A stretch of 64,000 bases of DNA from Asaia sp037151935 (GCF_051628905.1 NZ_CP157575.1:1054001-1118000); one strand, 5' to 3'. Positions 10,700 through 20,359 are shown, counted from the stretch's first letter. The notes: generated by a model not told the origin, from the letters alone. Numbers and translations: made by a program.

Positions 10700-11964
10700 A
10701 AGCGCTGATGCCCGCCCTCAATCGCCTCATGCCCGTCATGATGGTGATCTTTCTCATCCTCGCCAGCATCCAGGCAGCTGTGTCGCTGCATCTTTCGGGC
10801 GGGATGCTGATTCACTTCCTTTCGTGGGCGCGTGACGCGTATCCTCCCATAGTCGGTCTAACCGCTCTCCTCACCATTTCCGGGCTTCTTTACGAGGTTC
10901 GTTCCGCAAAACTTGCCCGCAAGGGGCTCCGCCGCCGCAAAGGTTTCGTTATGGATATTCTGGCCCGCCTGACAAACCGCGTCGCCCTTGAGGATCTGCT
11001 CGCACAGGAGCAGAAAGAGGTCGCCATCAATGCAGAAGAGCTTGCGGCCGGACTGAGGGCAAAAGTGGTCGGACAGGACCAGGTCTGCGAGGATATCGCC
11101 CAGCAGCTTCGACGCAGGCTGGCGCTTACCGTCCGCAACAAGCCCGTGGGAATCTTCCTTCTCGCAGGGCCGCCAGGCACTGGCAAAACCTACCTTGCCA
11201 AGCAGATCGCCCGACAGATGGATCGCCCGCTCCTTCATTTCGATATGACGCAGATGTCGAGCCCTCACGCTGCCACCATGCTTTTCGGCTCGCCGAAGGG
11301 CTATGTCGGGTCGGACAGTTTCGGCAAGCTCACAGGCGGATTGCAGGAGAAGCCCGATGCGATCGTTCTTCTGGACGAAATCGAGAAAGCTCATCCTGAC
11401 GTCTTCAAGAAATTTCTGACGGCGTGGAACGACGGTCACGTGACCGAGGCATCGACTGGCGCCCAGATCTCGACCACGCGCGCCATCTTCATGCTCACGT
11501 CCAATATCGCGACCGAAGCCCTGACCGAGATCGCGGATCGCCTTCATGACGATACTGATAAAATGCGCGCGGAATCGACAGAGGCCCTTCGCAAGGCTGG
11601 GTTTGCACCTGAGGTGCTCAACCGCCTCGACCGGATCTTCGTATTCCGCCAACTGCGCGATCTGGATCTTGCCCGCGTTGCCGCCTTGGAAATCGAGGCA
11701 ATGATCAAGGGTTATGGCCTCAATGTCGAGGCAGGCGGTATCGACGCCCATCTGCTCTTCCAGTTGATGCAGCGTCAGCAGAAGCTGGGTGCTGGCGCGT
11801 CAGCACGCGATCTGGTCCGCTCGATCGAGGATATGGTGAGCGAGAGCCTGATTCTTGCACGACAGAACAACACCAAGCTCGTGCGCCTCGTCATGGAAAG
11901 CGATGGCGTCAAGGCCGAGATCGCGGATGATTCCGCGTCCCTCAATGCGCGTCTAGCACCCTGA
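10696..11964 (+). CDS. Membrane-anchored single-ring Clp-type AAA+ ATPase
   Basis: The 422-residue product begins with two hydrophobic segments (about 10-33 and 48-66) followed by a basic stretch, so the ATPase domain should be cytoplasmic. That domain resembles the second ring of ClpA/ClpB. It has Walker A GPPGTGKT at 158-165, a pore-loop-like GSPKGYVG at 199-206, Walker B IVLLDE at 223-228, sensor-1 TSN at 268-270 and an arginine finger near R310, then a ClpB-type small domain. No N-terminal Clp repeats, first ring or IGF/IGL loop for ClpP is seen. This points to an unfoldase or remodelling ATPase acting without ClpP at the membrane. Flanking genes encode single-pass membrane proteins. Substrate unknown. 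Confidence 0.85.
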   Translation: MKALMPALNRLMPVMMVIFLILASIQAAVSLHLSGGMLIHFLSWARDAYPPIVGLTALLTISGLLYEVRSAKLARKGLRRRKGFVMDILARLTNRVALEDLLAQEQKEVAINAEELAAGLRAKVVGQDQVCEDIAQQLRRRLALTVRNKPVGIFLLAGPPGTGKTYLAKQIARQMDRPLLHFDMTQMSSPHAATMLFGSPKGYVGSDSFGKLTGGLQEKPDAIVLLDEIEKAHPDVFKKFLTAWNDGHVTEASTGAQISTTRAIFMLTSNIATEALTEIADRLHDDTDKMRAESTEALRKAGFAPEVLNRLDRIFVFRQLRDLDLARVAALEIEAMIKGYGLNVEAGGIDAHLLFQLMQRQQKLGAGASARDLVRSIEDMVSESLILARQNNTKLVRLVMESDGVKAEIADDSASLNARLAP

Positions 11965-11985
11965 GCCCAGGCGGAATCATCACCA

Positions 11986-12939
11986 GTGTCAGCCTTTACC
12001 CGCCTCTGGCGCCGCGCTCCTGTCTGGCGCTCCATGATCTACCTCATAATCTTCTTCACGATCATGAGTCTGTTTTTCCCGATGCCGTGGATGCTGTCAC
12101 ACGCTCCGTGGCTGCAGCGCATCCCCGGAATGCAACGCCCGGGCGCACCGAACGTGAACTCCGCTGATAATCAGCCCGCCGCTCCGGGACCGGGCGCATC
12201 AGCACCGGATGCCCCGGTTGATAACACCAATCGTCTGATAACGCCTGACATCACAGCCGCGCTTACCGGCACGATTCCATTTGGCGGACACACCCTGCCC
12301 TTGCCTGCTGGTGTATGGCACCCGGTGCTGACGGGGCAGTTCGGCCCGGGCGGCCTTATGCTGATCAATATACTGGTACGGACCGATCGCGGCGTCGTCA
12401 CCGGAGTCATGATTGCCCGCACGGCAACCGAGCAGCTTCCTCTGGATGTCGTTCAAACTGCCACGTCCCATTGCCATGACGACCGGAATTACGCCTCCCA
12501 TATCTACTCCGACCGCCCGGATGGCCGGAACGAATGCTCCTTTGTCGCCAACGCTGTGATGGGACCGAACGGAGCGATTTCGTCTGACGAGTTGATTCAG
12601 CTCGCCTTCAAACGTCTGAGTGCTCTAGGCTTCCCGATGCCCTCATTGTTTGTCGTCGCCAACTGGATACTGAGCAGTGGCGCGACCGATGCCACCAAGG
12701 GAAGCTCTGCCGTCACCTATCTGCTTGCTCCGACAAAGCCGGGCACGACCCAGCTTCTGGCGCCTCTGCCTTATTGGGATAAAGCCGCGCTCACTCAAGT
12801 CCCTGCGGCTGATGAGTTTATCCGCAAGACGGATCGCTGGCTGATGCGCTGGGTCCCCCTCCTGCGCCAGAGCATCATGCGCGACGTCGGCAATCTGCCG
12901 GTCTTCCCGGATCTGGCGCGCGACCCTGCCGCCCCCTGA
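11986..12939 (+). CDS. Membrane-anchored protein of unknown function, third gene of Clp-like ATPase operon
   Basis: I do not recognise a family. The 317-residue product, starting with GTG at 11986, has one hydrophobic anchor (about 16-36), a Pro/Ala/Gly-rich linker (about 50-85) and a soluble domain (about 90-317) that should lie in the periplasm. The domain contains two cysteines about 22 residues apart (TSHCHDDRNYAS and NECSFVAN) that could form a disulfide. It follows the ATPase gene by 21 bp on the same strand, so the three genes are probably one transcript. Function is unknown; a partner or regulator of the ATPase is the simplest inference. Confidence 0.75.
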   Translation: MSAFTRLWRRAPVWRSMIYLIIFFTIMSLFFPMPWMLSHAPWLQRIPGMQRPGAPNVNSADNQPAAPGPGASAPDAPVDNTNRLITPDITAALTGTIPFGGHTLPLPAGVWHPVLTGQFGPGGLMLINILVRTDRGVVTGVMIARTATEQLPLDVVQTATSHCHDDRNYASHIYSDRPDGRNECSFVANAVMGPNGAISSDELIQLAFKRLSALGFPMPSLFVVANWILSSGATDATKGSSAVTYLLAPTKPGTTQLLAPLPYWDKAALTQVPAADEFIRKTDRWLMRWVPLLRQSIMRDVGNLPVFPDLARDPAAP

Positions 12940-13863
12940 CATCATCCCCTTGCTCTTCGAAGGGCCAGGTAGCGCCCTCAGCTTTCATAATTTCTCGAGC
13001 CGGCCCCTCCTCTGCCCGATCTGGTTTGTTTCGAGGTAACGGAGGGTGAGCCAAACCGGTAGAGCGCCTCCTGCGCGATCGGAATATTGTGATCCCGCCT
13101 CTCTCGTTTCCATAACGAAACGCTATTCGACATTGTCGTTTTGAGGGGCATAATGCTGCAGTTGCTGCGAGCGGAGCGTTCCTGTCCCATCAAACAGAAA
13201 GACCTCGCTCCGCATTGCGCAGGGAGTATCTGTAAGGGTGAACGACGGCCATGCCGATCGCGGGACTAATTTCATTGGCAAGGCTTGCAGTAGTGAGCTT
13301 ACCCATGGGTGCAAGACTGCCGCAAATCGCCGTGTCATTAGTCCCAGCTATCCCGGTACCTCCTGCCCTGCTCATTTACAGGATGCGAGAGAATATCGGT
13401 CTCGAGCCGAGCACCGGGCATACTTCAATTCTGAAGCCATTCATGCGTTTCATAACCGTCGCGGGGCTTATGATCGCTTAGTCACATTAACAGCCCGTAC
13501 GGCACATGATTCTGCCACGCTAGTGCTGGGTCTCGCTATTCCGGACCGGATGGTTTGGGTTTCTCCTGACTGAGGTGCTGATGACAGGGCAGGCTTCATG
13601 CACCTCATCCTGCGCACGGTTCTTTGCTATCTTGTCTAACTCTTCATATCGCCCGGGGTGCAGGTCTGTACAATCGCGGCAGGGACAGCTGTGAGCTATC
13701 CTCATGCCCTTGCCGCGATAATTTAGCAGGAAGACTCCACCCGGGCTGCCGACACGGTTTTCCAATTCCGGCAATCGGAACCGCCTCGGCCCGAAGGCTT
13801 CTCTGCCAACGATCTGACATCACGGCCAGATTGCTTTTACGTACCCTTTTGTAACAATATCCC
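12940..13863. other. 924-bp stretch without a recognisable gene
   Basis: Between the convergent ends of the ATPase operon and the ABC transporter. Only short open frames occur (for example 13238-13573 plus, 13520-13774 minus), none with a recognisable motif, good ribosome site or family-like composition. It may hold a decayed gene or an sRNA; I cannot support either. Confidence 0.5.
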
Positions 13864-15486
13864 TCAATGATGCCCGGAGCGCATGAGGCTGCGGCCGAGT
13901 CTGCGCTCGACATGTCGAGCAAAACGGACGAAGGGGAGGCCAAGCAGGAGATAGGCCCCCCCGATCAGGAGACCCGTGCCGATATAATCGTAATAGGTCG
14001 ACGAAAGCCGGATATAGGTCTTGGTCAGCTCGGTGAGCGTGATCACGCTCACCAGCGAGGAATCCTTCAGCAGCGCAATGAAATCGTTGGTCATGACCGG
14101 CAGCACCGTACGGAAGGCCTGTGGAATGATGACAAGGCGCAGCGCCTGACGCTGGGTCATGTTCAACGCAATGGCGGCTTCCATCTGGCCACGCGGCACC
14201 GACGACAGACCTGCGCGGTAATTCTCGGCTTCATAGGACGCGTAGTTCAGACCGAGCGCGATCACACCGGCAAAGAAAGGCGATAGCTTGATCCCCATCC
14301 CCGGCAAACCGTAGAAAATGAAAAGGATCTGAATCAGAAGCGGTGTACCGCGCACGATCTCGATATAGAGCCCGGTGCCCCAGCGCAGCCAGGCTGGGCC
14401 GTAATGGCGCCCCAAAGCCAGAATCAGCCCCAGACTGACGGCAATAACCATCGACAACGCCGAGACAACCAGGGTCAGCAACGCCGCTTCGCCTATGTCC
14501 GGCAGGAAGCCGATATAGCGCTTGAGCTGCCCAACCCAGCCGGTCTGGGCGCGCATGGCATTGCGGTAACGCAACCATTCCACGGGCTTGACGTCACGGA
14601 CGACCTGATCGCCCGTCATCTGAGCCATTTCAGGCGTCCAGAGGTTCCAGCGCGCGAGGATAACCTGCAACGTGCCATCCTGCATCATCGTACCCAGGGC
14701 GCGATCGACCTCGTCATGCAGGGCCGTATTGCCCTGCTTGAAGGCGATGCCGTACCGGGTCTGCCCTACCGGTGCCCCGACAATCTCCAGATCGTCGGTG
14801 ATGCCCGCATAATAGAGCGCGATCGGTCCATCGAGCAGGAGCGCGTCGAGCCGACCATTGCGCAGGTCCGAGAAAGCGTAGGTCTCTTCCTCATAAGAAC
14901 GCACGGTAATGCTGGGCTCGCGCTGTAGCAGGCGTTCGGCAAGCGTCTCCTTGATCGTCCCGACCACATGGCCACGCAGGGCGCCAAAACTGCTCAGATC
15001 CCTACGATCGCGGCGCACGACAATGCGGTCGCCGGTCACGTAATAGGGGCGTGAAAACAGTGCTGCCTGAAGATGGTCCGGCGTCATCTCGATGCCATCG
15101 ACCACCATCTGGTACATGCCGCGTTGCAGACCCGGAATCAGCCCGTCCCAGTCGTTCTGGACGAACCGCGCCTTGCGGTTCAGACGGCGGGCGATCTCCT
15201 GCACCATGTCATATTCGAACCCCTCGAGGTGATTGAGGTCCGCAGGATCATGAAACACGTATGGCACATTGGCTTCGCCATCCGACGCCCAGCTCAGCTC
15301 GGGCTGAGCCCCGCTCTGGCCCGCCCCCGCGACAGCGCTTATGGGCGAACCGGCAGTCGCAGCATCAGAGGCTTGAACCGGATCAGAACGGAAGAGCCCA
15401 GAAAGACACAGAGCCAGCAACAGAAAAAAAACAGGCGCCGACAGGCGATGCCGCGCCTCATTCGCTGCAGGGAGGCGGAGGATCAC
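13864..15486 (-). CDS. Polar amino-acid ABC transporter, fused substrate-binding and permease protein
   Basis: Imports polar amino acids across the inner membrane. The 540-residue product joins an N-terminal signal/anchor (about 15-40), a type II amino-acid-binding domain (about 60-290; VPYVFHDPADLNHLEGFEYDMV) and a GlnP/HisM-type permease (about 325-530) with the EAA loop MEAAIALNMTQRQALRLVI. Binding protein and permease are usually separate in Proteobacteria, so this is a fusion. Its start overlaps the end of the ATPase gene by 4 bp, giving a two-gene transporter. Substrate cannot be told from sequence; glutamine/glutamate-type or other polar amino acids are likely. Confidence 0.9.
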   Translation of the reverse strand: MILRLPAANEARHRLSAPVFFLLLALCLSGLFRSDPVQASDAATAGSPISAVAGAGQSGAQPELSWASDGEANVPYVFHDPADLNHLEGFEYDMVQEIARRLNRKARFVQNDWDGLIPGLQRGMYQMVVDGIEMTPDHLQAALFSRPYYVTGDRIVVRRDRRDLSSFGALRGHVVGTIKETLAERLLQREPSITVRSYEEETYAFSDLRNGRLDALLLDGPIALYYAGITDDLEIVGAPVGQTRYGIAFKQGNTALHDEVDRALGTMMQDGTLQVILARWNLWTPEMAQMTGDQVVRDVKPVEWLRYRNAMRAQTGWVGQLKRYIGFLPDIGEAALLTLVVSALSMVIAVSLGLILALGRHYGPAWLRWGTGLYIEIVRGTPLLIQILFIFYGLPGMGIKLSPFFAGVIALGLNYASYEAENYRAGLSSVPRGQMEAAIALNMTQRQALRLVIIPQAFRTVLPVMTNDFIALLKDSSLVSVITLTELTKTYIRLSSTYYDYIGTGLLIGGAYLLLGLPFVRFARHVERRLGRSLMRSGHH

Positions 15487-16253
15487 AGCAACGTCCTCAG
15501 AAAGCGGCGTGTTCTCGGGTCTTCGGGGGCGGCGAAAAGCTCTTCAGGGTCGCCACTCTCCACGATATGGCCGCCCTCGACATAGAGAACGCGGTCCGAT
15601 GCGGCGCGGGCAAAGCGCATGTCATGGGTCACGACGATCTGGGTCATGCCCTCATCATCAAGCCGACGCATGACCCGAAGCACCTCTTCGGCCAGTTCGG
15701 GGTCGAGCGCCGAAGTCGGCTCGTCATAAAGCATGACGGCGGGTTTCATCGCCAGAGCCCGCGCAATGGCAGCACGCTGCTGCTGCCCACCAGACAGGGT
15801 AGAGGGATAACGATCCGCCATGCCCTCCAGCCCGACCTTGGCGAGAAGCGAACGAGCCAGGGACTCGATCTCGCCTTGTGGCTGGCCCTTCACGGCACGG
15901 GGCGCCATCATCACGTTATCCAGCACGGTGCGATGCGCAAACAGGTTGAAGGACTGAAAGACCATGCCGACATGCGCGCGCAGAGCATGGGCACGCCGCT
16001 CCTGCGCACGGCTCCAGCCGTGGCCGTTCAATTTTTCGATGGCGACATCTTCGATGCGAAGCGTGCCGGAATCGGGAATTTCCAGAAAATTGAGGCAGCG
16101 GAGAAAAGTCGATTTTCCGCAGCCCGAGGGGCCGATGATCGAGACCAGCTCCCCTCGCTCAACGCAAAGCGACATGTCGTGCAGCACGACATGTCGCCCA
16201 AAGCTCTTGGTGATATTTCTGGCGTCGAGAACGGACTCGGCGTTGTCAGTCAG
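15483..16253 (-). CDS. Polar amino-acid ABC transporter ATP-binding protein (GlnQ type), non-ATG start
   Basis: Energises the adjacent fused transporter. It has Walker A GPSGCGKST, signature LSGGQQQR and Walker B VMLYDEP in the normal order. A conventional start, GTG at 16187, would leave only 18 residues before Walker A. The open frame continues upstream with a typical GlnQ N terminus (SVLDARNITKSFGRHVV), including the aromatic A-loop residue. The only near-start codon there is CTG at 16251-16253, and a stop lies two codons further up. I therefore extend the gene to 16253, overlapping the aconitase stop by 8 bp, with CTG or coupled initiation as an inference. Walker A is then at about residues 41-49. 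Confidence 0.85.
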   Translation of the reverse strand: MTDNAESVLDARNITKSFGRHVVLHDMSLCVERGELVSIIGPSGCGKSTFLRCLNFLEIPDSGTLRIEDVAIEKLNGHGWSRAQERRAHALRAHVGMVFQSFNLFAHRTVLDNVMMAPRAVKGQPQGEIESLARSLLAKVGLEGMADRYPSTLSGGQQQRAAIARALAMKPAVMLYDEPTSALDPELAEEVLRVMRRLDDEGMTQIVVTHDMRFARAASDRVLYVEGGHIVESGDPEELFAAPEDPRTRRFLRTLL

Positions 16254-18939
16254 TTTCGGTCATCCCACGCAGGACATAAGGGAGGATCCCTCCATGCCTG
16301 TAATAGGCGACTTCATCAAGCGTATCGATTCTGCAAAGAAGCTCAACCTGCTCGATTTCACCGGACTGACGCATAATCTTCATCGAAACGGCCATGCGCG
16401 GGGTGATCGCCTCGAGACCGCTCAACGAAATCGTCTCAGAACCATCGAGCCCGAGCGTCTTGCGCGTAGTCCCCTCCTGGAAAGTGAGAGGCAGCACGCC
16501 CATGCCAACAAGGTTGGAACGATGAATGCGCTCGAAGCTCTCGGCGATCACGGCCTTGATACCGAGAAGCCTCGTGCCTTTCGCTGCCCAGTCACGCGAC
16601 GACCCCATGCCGTATTCGCGCCCGCCGAACACCACGAGCGGCGTACCGTCCTGCTGGTAGCGATGCGCCACATCATAAATCGAGGCCACCGTACCATCGG
16701 GCAGGTATTTCGACATACCGCCTTCGACACCCGGCAACATCTCGTTGCGGATGCGGATATTGGCGAAAGTGCCGCGCACCATAACGCGGTCATTGCCACG
16801 GCGCGAGCCGTAGGAGTTGTAATCGGCCACCGACACCTGATGCTCGCTCAGGAATTTACCTGCCGGTGAAGACGGCTTGATGGCACCCGCAGGAGAGATA
16901 TGGTCGGTGGTGATGTTATCGCCCAGTAGCGCGAGAATGCGAGCATTCTCGATGTCATGCGTCTCACCCGGCTCCTTGGTCAGCCCCTCGAAATAAGGCG
17001 GCTTCTGGATATAGGTCGAGCTGTCGGACCAGGCGAAGGTGCGCGCATCGCTGGCGACAGCCAGAGCCTGCCACTGGCTCGTCCCCTTGGAAATGCTGCC
17101 ATAGCGCTCGACGAAGCTCTCGCGCGTGACCGACGATTTGATGAGGGCGGCAATTTCCTCATTGCTCGGCCAGATATCACGCAGGAAGATTTCCTTGCCA
17201 TCTTTCGAGATGCCAAGCGGCTCTTTCGTGATGTCCTTGCGCAGCGTACCCAGCAGGGCATAGGCGACCACGAGCGGCGGGCTGGCAAGGTAATTGGCAC
17301 GCACGTTGGGCGAGATACGCCCTTCGAAATTGCGATTGCCCGACAGCACCGACGTAGCGACAAGGCCATTACCCTCGATCGCATCCACGATCGGCTGGGC
17401 GATGGGGCCGGAATTACCGATGCAAGTCGTGCAGCCATAGCCGACTGTCTCAAAACCAAGCGCGTCGAGATCAGCGCTGAGACCTGCCTTGTCGAGATAA
17501 TCCGTCACCACCTGGGAGCCGGGAGCGAGCGAGGTCTTGACCCAGGGCTTGGGCTTGAGACCGAGCGCACGCGCCTTGCGTGCCACCAGACCGGCTGCCA
17601 CCAGAACCGCCGGGTTGGAGGTGTTGGTGCAGGAAGTAATGGCCGCAATCACGACATCGCCATGACCGATATCGTAATCAGACCCCGCCACGATGGCGCG
17701 CTTGCGCACATCATCGGGCTTCACGCCCAGCGTCGCGGTCAGGGCCTCTTCGAACGCCGAGGTCGCATCGGTCAGGGCCACGCGATCCTGCGGACGCTTG
17801 GGGCCAGCCAGTGAGGGGATGATGGTCGAGAGATCGAGCGACAGCACTTTCGAGAACACAGGCTCAGGGGTATCGGCATCGCGGAACATGCCCTGGGCGC
17901 GCAGATAGGCCTCGGTGAGGCGGATGCGGTGCTCGTCGCGCCCTGTCTGGTGCAGATAGTCGAGCGTCAGGGCATCGACCGGGAAGAAGCCACAGGTGGC
18001 GCCATATTCCGGTGCCATATTGGCGATGGTCGAGCGGTCGGCCACCGGCAGATGATCCAGAGCAGGACCGAAGAACTCGACGAATTTACCGACCACGCCT
18101 TCGGCGCGCAGCATCTCGGTGATGGTCAGCACCAGATCGGTGGCCGTTGCGCCCTCAGGCAGCAAACCATCGAGACGCACCCCGATCACATCGGGGATCA
18201 GCATGGCGATGGGCTGTCCGAGCATGGCAGCCTCGGCCTCGATGCCGCCCACACCCCAGCCCAGCACGCCCATGCCATTCACCATGGTGGTGTGACTGTC
18301 GGTACCGTACAGCGTATCGGGATAGGCGTATTCCTTGCCATCGACGCTACCGGTCCAGACGGCCTGCGCCAGATATTCGAGGTTCACCTGATGGCAGATG
18401 CCCGCGCCCGGCGGTACGACGCGGAAATTTTCAAACGCGGTCTGGCCCCAGCGCAGGAAAGCATAACGCTCGCCATTGCGCTCGAATTCGATCTCGACAT
18501 TGCGTTCCAGCGCATCCGCACTGCCCGCCACATCGACCATGACCGAGTGATCGATCACGAGATCCACCGGCACAAGCGGGTTGACCTTTTCCGGGTCCCC
18601 ATCGAGGGCGATGATGCCATCGCGCATTGCAGCCAGATCGACCACTGCGGGAACGCCGGTGAAATCCTGCATGAGGATGCGCGCCGGTTTGAACGGTACT
18701 TCCTGATCGGAATGGCCTTTAGCGGTCCAGTCGACGATCGCCTGCGCATCTTCAGTGCGGTAGCTCAGCCCGTCTTCGAAACGCAGAACGTTTTCGAGCA
18801 GAACCTTGAGGCTGACCGGCAGGCGGGACAGATTGCCCAGCTTGGCCGCCGCATCCGGCAGAGAGAATATGTGGTACTTTCGGCCATCAACCTCCAGATC
18901 CCGCATCACGCCCAGCGAATCCCGTCCGACGGTTCTCAT
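16246..18939 (-). CDS. acnA: Aconitate hydratase A
   Basis: [4Fe-4S] enzyme interconverting citrate and isocitrate in the TCA cycle. The 897-residue product has AcnA length and the cluster cysteines C437 (ITSCTNTSNP) and C503/C506 (GYGCTTCIGNSGP). The C-terminal swivel domain contains YGMGSSRDWAAKGT. AGGAGG sits about 6 nt before the ATG at 18939. The C terminus runs a few residues past the usual LPYVLR end and its stop overlaps the frame of the ABC ATPase. Co-transcription with the transporter is likely. Confidence 0.97.
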   Translation of the reverse strand: MRTVGRDSLGVMRDLEVDGRKYHIFSLPDAAAKLGNLSRLPVSLKVLLENVLRFEDGLSYRTEDAQAIVDWTAKGHSDQEVPFKPARILMQDFTGVPAVVDLAAMRDGIIALDGDPEKVNPLVPVDLVIDHSVMVDVAGSADALERNVEIEFERNGERYAFLRWGQTAFENFRVVPPGAGICHQVNLEYLAQAVWTGSVDGKEYAYPDTLYGTDSHTTMVNGMGVLGWGVGGIEAEAAMLGQPIAMLIPDVIGVRLDGLLPEGATATDLVLTITEMLRAEGVVGKFVEFFGPALDHLPVADRSTIANMAPEYGATCGFFPVDALTLDYLHQTGRDEHRIRLTEAYLRAQGMFRDADTPEPVFSKVLSLDLSTIIPSLAGPKRPQDRVALTDATSAFEEALTATLGVKPDDVRKRAIVAGSDYDIGHGDVVIAAITSCTNTSNPAVLVAAGLVARKARALGLKPKPWVKTSLAPGSQVVTDYLDKAGLSADLDALGFETVGYGCTTCIGNSGPIAQPIVDAIEGNGLVATSVLSGNRNFEGRISPNVRANYLASPPLVVAYALLGTLRKDITKEPLGISKDGKEIFLRDIWPSNEEIAALIKSSVTRESFVERYGSISKGTSQWQALAVASDARTFAWSDSSTYIQKPPYFEGLTKEPGETHDIENARILALLGDNITTDHISPAGAIKPSSPAGKFLSEHQVSVADYNSYGSRRGNDRVMVRGTFANIRIRNEMLPGVEGGMSKYLPDGTVASIYDVAHRYQQDGTPLVVFGGREYGMGSSRDWAAKGTRLLGIKAVIAESFERIHRSNLVGMGVLPLTFQEGTTRKTLGLDGSETISLSGLEAITPRMAVSMKIMRQSGEIEQVELLCRIDTLDEVAYYRHGGILPYVLRGMTETD

Positions 18940-19055
18940 GGCTTGTCCTCCTGCCTTGTCAACTGGCCCCTCGGGGCTGGCCCTTCTATACAGTCTCGAC
19001 CCTTATTCGCACAGAGTCGAATGAAACTCTCTCAGGAAGATGTTATTTCCGCACA

Positions 19056-19697
19056 ATGTCAGGTTTTCCCTTGCCTTCAGCGCCTTGGCTGCATGTTCAT
19101 GACATAACCGTGATACGCGGCGGGAGGCTCGTGCTCGATCGGATCGGCTTTTCTCTGGACCGGAACGAGGCGCTTCTGCTGACAGGGCCCAACGGCGCAG
19201 GCAAGTCGACCCTGCTTCGCGTGCTTGCCGGGCTCTGTCCAGTACAGGCCGGCAGCTTTACCTTTGAGGGGCTGAGAGGCGGCACGCCGGAGCAGGCCCT
19301 GGAAATTGCCTACCTCGGCCATCTCGACGCGCTCAAACCCGGCCTTACCCTGCGGGAAAATCTTGCTCTCGAAGCCTGTACCAGTGGTAGCGCGTGCGAC
19401 GAGGCGCTCGAGGCACTCGACCTGCTCGAACTGGGCGATCTGCCGACACGGCTTCTCTCTGCGGGGCAGAAGAGACGTGGCGCTTTCGCCCGTGTGATGC
19501 TGCGCCAGGCCCCGCTCTGGCTGCTCGACGAACCGAGCCTCGGCCTCGATGACAAAGCCATCGCGACCCTTGGCGCGCTGATGGCCGCCCATCGCGCAGC
19601 GGGCGGCATGATTATCGCAACCACCCATGTGGCCCTCCCGCTGCCGGGGGCGCGCCACCTCGTTCTGACGCCGCAGGAGGCCTCGGCATGGATATGA
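19056..19697 (+). CDS. ccmA: Cytochrome c biogenesis heme exporter ATP-binding protein CcmA
   Basis: ATPase of the CcmABCD complex that releases holo-CcmE during cytochrome c maturation. The 213-residue product has Walker A GPNGAGKST at 44-52, a CcmA-like signature LLSAGQKRR in place of the usual LSGGQ, and Walker B LWLLDEPSLGLD. It overlaps ccmB by 10 bp. Only ccmA and ccmB are present here; the rest of the system must lie elsewhere. It is divergent from acnA across a 116-bp gap. Confidence 0.93.
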   Translation: MSGFPLPSAPWLHVHDITVIRGGRLVLDRIGFSLDRNEALLLTGPNGAGKSTLLRVLAGLCPVQAGSFTFEGLRGGTPEQALEIAYLGHLDALKPGLTLRENLALEACTSGSACDEALEALDLLELGDLPTRLLSAGQKRRGAFARVMLRQAPLWLLDEPSLGLDDKAIATLGALMAAHRAAGGMIIATTHVALPLPGARHLVLTPQEASAWI

Positions 19698-20359
19698 GTG
19701 TCTTTCTTGCTCTTGTTGGACGCGAGTTGCGCCTTGCCCTGCGTCATGGCGCCGACACCCTGGCAGCGTTGCTGTTTTTTGTACTGTGCGGCAGTCTATT
19801 CCCCTTGGCATTGGGGCCATCGCCTGCCTTGCTGCACCGCATGGCACCCGGAATCCTCTGGGTTTGTGCCCTTCTCGCCAGCCTCCTGCCGCTCGACCGT
19901 CTGTTTGGTGCCGAGCTTGAAGATGGCGGGCTCGATCATCTCCTTCTCCTTGGGCTCTCCCCCGCTTTCGTTGCTCTGGCCAAGATTGTCTCCCACTGGC
20001 TGACTACGGGGCTTCCGCTGCTCATCGCCACGATACCGCTCAGTCTGATGCTCGGCAGCGCACCCGGCGACATCCCGCCGCTTCTCGCGGGGCTTGCCCT
20101 GGGCACGCCGCTTCTCTCTCTGGTGGGAGGCATGGCCGCAGCGCTCGTGCTTGGCGCCCGTCGCGGTGGCGTGCTGCTGCCTTTGCTCGTGCTTCCGCTG
20201 GCCACCCCGGTTCTGATCTTTGGCGCGGCTTCTGCCGATGCCGCGGCGAATGGACGCAGCTTCGGCCCCGAACTCGATTTCCTCGGCGCGTTTCTCGCCC
20301 TGGCACTCGTACTCTGCCCCTTCGCTGCCGGCAGCGGCCTGAAAGCGGCGAGCTCATAA
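19688..20359 (+). CDS. ccmB: Heme exporter protein CcmB
   Basis: Inner-membrane permease partner of CcmA in cytochrome c maturation. The 223-residue product has about six hydrophobic segments and the CcmB N-terminal pattern (LVGRELRLALRHGADTLAALLFF). It overlaps the 3' end of ccmA, as in most ccm clusters. A tricorn-like protease gene follows after 72 bp on the same strand and could be read through, but it has its own ribosome site. Good match for family size and topology. Confidence 0.92.
   Translation: MDMSVFLALVGRELRLALRHGADTLAALLFFVLCGSLFPLALGPSPALLHRMAPGILWVCALLASLLPLDRLFGAELEDGGLDHLLLLGLSPAFVALAKIVSHWLTTGLPLLIATIPLSLMLGSAPGDIPPLLAGLALGTPLLSLVGGMAAALVLGARRGGVLLPLLVLPLATPVLIFGAASADAAANGRSFGPELDFLGAFLALALVLCPFAAGSGLKAASS

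Noticed and set aside
13238..13573. Possible transposase remnant
   Set aside because: Basic composition suggested an insertion-sequence fragment, but no DDE-type motif or terminal repeat could be found.
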